A stretch of DNA of 17,878 nt from DAOMFM01 sp035429825 (lineage in GTDB: Bacteria; Acidobacteriota; Blastocatellia; UBA7656; JADIYM01): assembly GCA_044224215.1 (NCBI GenBank), contig JBGAKX010000092.1, positions 1-17,878 of the forward strand, read 5' to 3'. A program made the position numbers and the translations under genes. Positions 15,791-17,878 of the stretch are shown piece by piece. Numbering within the stretch: position 1 is the first letter of the stretch; every line of letters starts with the position of its first letter. A model generated the notes under the pieces. It was given only the letters and a program-made list of their open reading frames with translations. It was not told the DNA's origin and ran no database searches.

Positions 15791-15819
15791 AGTATATGAA
15801 AAGCAAATCGAAGATGCAA
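15791..15819 (-). promoter_or_regulatory. boxC promoter, predicted leaderless start
   Basis: On the minus strand TTGCAT (15814-15819) and TATACT (15791-15796, 5 of 6 consensus) are separated by exactly 17 nt. Only CGCGCCC lies between the -10 box and the ATG at 15783, so transcription should begin at or next to the A of the start codon. The -35 box includes the TGCA at 15815-15818. Confidence 0.65.
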
Positions 15820-15859
15820 GATAGTGCTATGCAAATTTCCAGACACGCACTATAGTGCA
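15815..15859. promoter_or_regulatory. Putative BoxR operator region between boxC and boxR
   Basis: TGCA occurs at 15815-15818, 15830-15833 and 15856-15859. ATAGTGC is repeated directly at 15821-15827 and 15852-15858 (31 bp apart, about three helical turns). GCACTATAGTGC (15847-15858) is a perfect 12-bp palindrome. TGCA-based operators are known for the related BoxR/BzdR repressors. The sites overlap the -35 box of boxC and the -10 box of boxR, as expected for repression of both. Confidence 0.55.
15828..15856 (+). promoter_or_regulatory. boxR promoter, predicted leaderless start
   Basis: TATAGT (15851-15856, 5 of 6 consensus) ends 7 nt before the ATG at 15864, the same geometry as on the boxC side. 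The -35 position at 17 nt spacing (TATGCA, 15828-15833) is weak. The -10 box lies inside the palindrome GCACTATAGTGC, suggesting autoregulation. Confidence 0.5.
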
Positions 15860-15863
15860 CGCG

Positions 15864-16625
15864 ATGGACTCCCCGGATCGAAATCGTGGCGAGATCGACG
15901 TCATTCGTCGTGTCGGGGCGCGTGTGCGCCATACGCGCGCCGAGCGACGGCTCACGATGCGCGAGGTGGCAGAGCGGTCGGGGGTGAGCCTGCGGTTTCT
16001 GTCGCAGCTCGAAGCCGGAAAGGCGAATATCGCGATCAGCCGGTTGGCGGCCGTGGCGACGGCGCTCGGGGTTCCTCTCGCCGAACTGGTCAGCGAAAAG
16101 CCGTTGTGGCGCGAAAAGGGCGAATCGATCGCACTGCTCGGGCTGCGCGGGGCGGGAAAGAGCACGATCGGCCCGCGGCTCGGGTCCGAGCTTGGGCTCG
16201 AGTTCGTCGAGCTCGACGACAGGATCGAGGAAGCGGCAGGACTCGAGATCGCCGAGATCTTCTCGCTCCACGGCGAGGGCTACTACCGGCGGCTCGAGCT
16301 CGAGTGCCTCGAATCGCTCCTTGGGCAGGGCCGTCCCCGCGTGATCGCGCTTTCTGGGGGCATCGTGCACAACGAGGAGGCATTTGCGCTTGCGCGGCGT
16401 CGCTGCACAACCGTTTGGCTCAAGGCGCATCCAACCGACCACATGCAGCGTGTCATCGATCAGGGCGATCGTCGCCCGGTGGCAAACCGTCCCGATGCGA
16501 TGGCCGAACTCCGCGCAATCCTCGCCGCGCGGGAACCTCTCTACAGTCTGGCCGATATTACGCTGGACACCTCTCGTCAAAGTCTTGACGAGTCAATCGA
16601 GTCTCTGGTTCTTGATGTTGGGTGA
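15864..16625 (+). CDS. boxR: BoxR: XRE-type repressor with shikimate-kinase-like benzoyl-CoA sensor domain
   Basis: The 253-residue protein has an XRE helix-turn-helix at about residues 12-75 (TMREVAERSGVSLRFLSQLEAGKANIAISRL region). A shikimate-kinase-like domain fills residues 87-250, with a Walker A motif GLRGAGKST (93-101), ELDDRIEEAAG, GEGYYRRLE and LSGGIV. In characterised BoxR/BzdR proteins this fold binds benzoyl-CoA as inducer and no longer phosphorylates shikimate; here the third Gly of the usual GGG is Ile. It should repress boxCBD and itself until benzoyl-CoA appears. The ATG at 15864 is preferred: a TATAGT box ends 7 nt upstream. An in-frame GTG at 15855 overlaps that box and has no ribosome site. 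The protein is somewhat shorter than proteobacterial BoxR (about 280-320, from memory), mostly at the N-terminus. Confidence 0.88.
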   Translation: MDSPDRNRGEIDVIRRVGARVRHTRAERRLTMREVAERSGVSLRFLSQLEAGKANIAISRLAAVATALGVPLAELVSEKPLWREKGESIALLGLRGAGKSTIGPRLGSELGLEFVELDDRIEEAAGLEIAEIFSLHGEGYYRRLELECLESLLGQGRPRVIALSGGIVHNEEAFALARRRCTTVWLKAHPTDHMQRVIDQGDRRPVANRPDAMAELRAILAAREPLYSLADITLDTSRQSLDESIESLVLDVG

Positions 16626-16626
16626 C

Positions 16627-16641
16627 TGGCGAGCTTCGCCA
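16627..16641 (+). terminator. Small hairpin just after boxR
   Basis: TGGCGA and TCGCCA form a 6-bp perfect stem with a 3-nt loop starting 1 nt after the boxR stop codon. There is no adjacent U tract (only CTTTCC about 10 nt on), so terminator function is weakly supported. Confidence 0.3.
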
Positions 16642-16648
16642 ATCACTC

Positions 16649-16677
16649 GTGACTTTCCTCGCGGCCTGGCGTCTAAT
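16649..16677 (+). promoter_or_regulatory. Possible promoter of the lipoprotein gene
   Basis: GTGACT (16649-16654, 4 of 6 consensus) and TCTAAT (16672-16677, 5 of 6) are 17 nt apart. Transcription from about 16684 would give a 35-nt leader containing AGGAG shortly before the ATG at 16719. Confidence 0.4.
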
Positions 16678-16718
16678 TCCGGGCGCAGGACTTCTTTTTC
16701 GAAACAGGAGAATTTTGA

Positions 16719-17210
16719 ATGAATGGAAAGATGCTGGGCGGGCTGATGGCCAGTGCCCTTATGCTCGCTGGATGTGGTGGTGCAACCGAGACCGCCAAGA
16801 ACACCGTTACGAACACAGCCAAGAACGTCGCAGCCGGCAACGTGCCCGTCACGAATGTGAACTCGGGTGGCGTGACCGGGACGACCGGACAGCTGCCGGC
16901 CGATTTCCCCAAGGATATTCCGGTCTACACGGGCGCGGCGGTCATCGCCGGCGGTATGGCGACGACGGGCGCGGCGGCGGGGTCGAAGGGCGCGTCGTTC
17001 TCGACGTCGGATGACGCGACCAAGGTCGCCGACTTCTACAAGGCCGAGCTCGCAAAACAGGGCTGGACCGACGTCAAGAGCATGGCGATCCCCGGAGGCA
17101 TGGGGAACACGGTCATGGCGACCAAGGACAAGCGCTCGTTGTCGATCGCGATCACCAAGGGACCCGACGGCAAGACGATGATCTCCGTCGGCGAGACCGA
17201 GAAGAAGTAG
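16719..17210 (+). CDS. Small lipoprotein of unknown function
   Basis: The 163-residue product starts with a lipoprotein signal peptide ending in the lipobox LAGC (Leu16-Cys19). A low-complexity Asn/Thr/Ala/Gly linker follows (about 20-57) and then a compact domain of about 100 residues. That domain begins LPADFPKDIPVYTGA and contains ADFYKAELAKQGW and AITKGPDGKTMISV. I have seen this LPxDFPxDIPVYPGA ... FYxxxLxxxGW pattern in lipoproteins annotated only as hypothetical, so no function is assigned. A clear AGGAG precedes the ATG, and a possible promoter lies 40 nt further up, so it is probably a single-gene unit separate from boxR. It converges on the peroxiredoxin gene. The protein is predicted to be anchored to a membrane facing the periplasm. 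Confidence 0.82.
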   Translation: MNGKMLGGLMASALMLAGCGGATETAKNTVTNTAKNVAAGNVPVTNVNSGGVTGTTGQLPADFPKDIPVYTGAAVIAGGMATTGAAAGSKGASFSTSDDATKVADFYKAELAKQGWTDVKSMAIPGGMGNTVMATKDKRSLSIAITKGPDGKTMISVGETEKK

Positions 17211-17221
17211 GCTTGAGGGGT

Positions 17222-17245
17222 CGCGCGCGCCCGCGGGCGCGCGCG
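17222..17245. terminator. 24-bp perfect GC palindrome between convergent genes
   Basis: The palindrome is built of CG/GC steps around CCCGCGGG (17230-17237) and fills the middle of a 52-bp gap between the lipoprotein and peroxiredoxin stop codons. It could form a very stable hairpin ending both transcripts. No U tract is present on either strand, so it is not a classical intrinsic terminator. Confidence 0.45.
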
Positions 17246-17262
17246 CAACCTCCAGCGCCAGG

Positions 17263-17730
17263 CTACTTCGCCTTCAGAAAGGCCAGAATTTCGGCCGCGT
17301 GCTCCTCGGGTTTGACCTTGGGGTACGCGGCCGCGATCTTTCCGGTCTCGTCGATCACGTAGGTGATCCGGAACGTCCCCATGTACTTCTTCCCGTAGTT
17401 GCTCTTTTCGCCCCACGCGCCATACGCCTCGACGATCTTCTTGTCGGTATCGGCGAGCAGCGTGAACGGAAGCTTGTACTTGTCCGCGAACTTCCTGTGC
17501 GACTTGGCGTCGTCGACGCTGACGCCGAGGACGGCGACGCCGAGCTTCTTGAAGTCCGACCAGCCGTCGCGAAACGCGCACGCCTCCTTTGTGCAGCCGG
17601 GCGTGTCGTCTTTGGGATAGAAGTACATGACGACCTTGCGTCCCTTGAAGTCGGCAAGCGACACCTTGTTGCCGTCCTGATCGATTGTCGTGAACTTCGG
17701 CGCCTTTGTTCCTACATCAAGCATTTCCAC
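17263..17730 (-). CDS. bcp: PrxQ/Bcp-type thiol peroxiredoxin
   Basis: The 155-residue product has the complete PrxQ/Bcp profile: GTKAPKFTTIDQDG near the start, the active-site segment YPKDDTPGCTKEAC with peroxidatic Cys46 and the second Cys51 five residues on (the CxxxxC pattern of atypical two-cysteine members), and FRITYVID around the conserved Arg. It reduces hydrogen peroxide and organic hydroperoxides in the cytoplasm using thioredoxin. The GTG at 17730 is chosen as start because GGAGG (17738-17742) lies 7 nt upstream; the ATG six bases further in would be 13 nt from that site. Family length is about 150-156. The gene is convergent with the lipoprotein gene, and an inverted-repeat-rich region lies upstream. 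Confidence 0.95.
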   Translation of the reverse strand: MEMLDVGTKAPKFTTIDQDGNKVSLADFKGRKVVMYFYPKDDTPGCTKEACAFRDGWSDFKKLGVAVLGVSVDDAKSHRKFADKYKLPFTLLADTDKKIVEAYGAWGEKSNYGKKYMGTFRITYVIDETGKIAAAYPKVKPEEHAAEILAFLKAK

Positions 17731-17737
17731 GCGAGTT

Positions 17738-17742
17738 CCTCC
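17738..17742 (-). promoter_or_regulatory. Ribosome binding site selecting a GTG start for the peroxiredoxin
   Basis: GGAGG on the minus strand is 7 nt from the GTG at 17730 and 13 nt from the next ATG, so the GTG is the likelier initiator. Confidence 0.65.
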
Positions 17743-17803
17743 CCAATGAGCAATTGAATGTCAGGCCGATGCGTTGCCGATGGTACTTGCGCTGTTTGTC
17801 GCG

Positions 17804-17878
17804 AGCAACGCTGTTGCTAAAGCGCCGTCGCGCTTCGCTTGCCGGCGCAGTCCAAAGGCGCACTCGACTCCTTGGAGT
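17804..17878. repeat. Inverted-repeat-rich intergenic element at the right edge
   Basis: Several short dyads follow each other: AGCAAC/GTTGCT (17804-17818, 3-nt loop), GCGCCG/CGGCGC (17822-17848) and ACTCC-TT-GGAGT (17867-17878). The stretch has no ORF support and looks like the dispersed structured repeats found between genes in GC-rich soil bacteria. It runs to the window edge, so its limits are unknown. Confidence 0.4.

Noticed and set aside
15784..15846. An upstream start for boxC that would add 21 residues
   Set aside because: The extra residues do not look like BoxC, and the segment contains the TATACT/TTGCAT promoter and operator repeats.

Overview
The window reads as a piece of a GC-rich bacterial chromosome, most likely from an Acidobacteriota (Vicinamibacteria-like) or similar soil lineage. 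This assignment is inference: it rests on the high GC content, the large secreted SBBP/IPT proteins, the mixture of genes and the style of the intergenic repeats. No rRNA or phylogenetic marker is present. Coding density is high. No gene-free stretch exceeds 300 bases, and I see no tRNA, insertion sequence or CRISPR array.

Left part (1-4399, minus strand): two secreted beta-rich proteins in tandem. The upstream gene (4399->2807) encodes a signal peptide, a jelly-roll-like domain, an IPT/TIG domain and a fibronectin-like/IPT tail. The downstream gene (2741->beyond base 1) encodes a DUF7948-like domain, seven SBBP repeats and the same kind of tail, cut off by the window edge. Next come a bacilliredoxin (4645-5061, plus) and, convergent to it, an odd fusion of zinc ribbon, degenerate protein kinase and FG-GAP-like propeller (7236->5110). 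Then follow two transporters on the minus strand: an APC amino acid permease (9031->7418) with a clear terminator, and a Spinster-like MFS carrier (10449->9115). A Spy/CpxP-like periplasmic protein (11055->10579) separates these from the catabolic block.

Centre-right (11141-16625): a box cluster for aerobic, CoA-dependent benzoate degradation. On the minus strand boxC (2,3-epoxybenzoyl-CoA dihydrolase), boxB (diiron benzoyl-CoA 2,3-epoxidase) and boxD (3,4-dehydroadipyl-CoA semialdehyde dehydrogenase) lie 1 and 16 nt apart. Divergent from them is boxR, an XRE repressor fused to a shikimate-kinase-like domain that in characterised members senses benzoyl-CoA. BoxB epoxidises the ring of benzoyl-CoA, BoxC opens the epoxide and releases formate, and BoxD oxidises the semialdehyde on the way to beta-oxidation. 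The reductase BoxA and the benzoate-CoA ligase are not in the window. The 80-bp boxC/boxR gap carries two mirror-image promoters whose -10 boxes each lie 7 nt from an ATG, so both mRNAs look leaderless. TGCA/ATAGTGC operator-like repeats overlap them.

Right end (16719-17878): a small lipoprotein (plus) faces a PrxQ/Bcp-type peroxiredoxin (minus) across a 24-bp perfect palindrome. The last ~75 bases are rich in inverted repeats and look like a dispersed intergenic element. A second interspersed element, with a 10-bp period based on CGCAGAT, occurs at 5067-5104 and 10481-10507.
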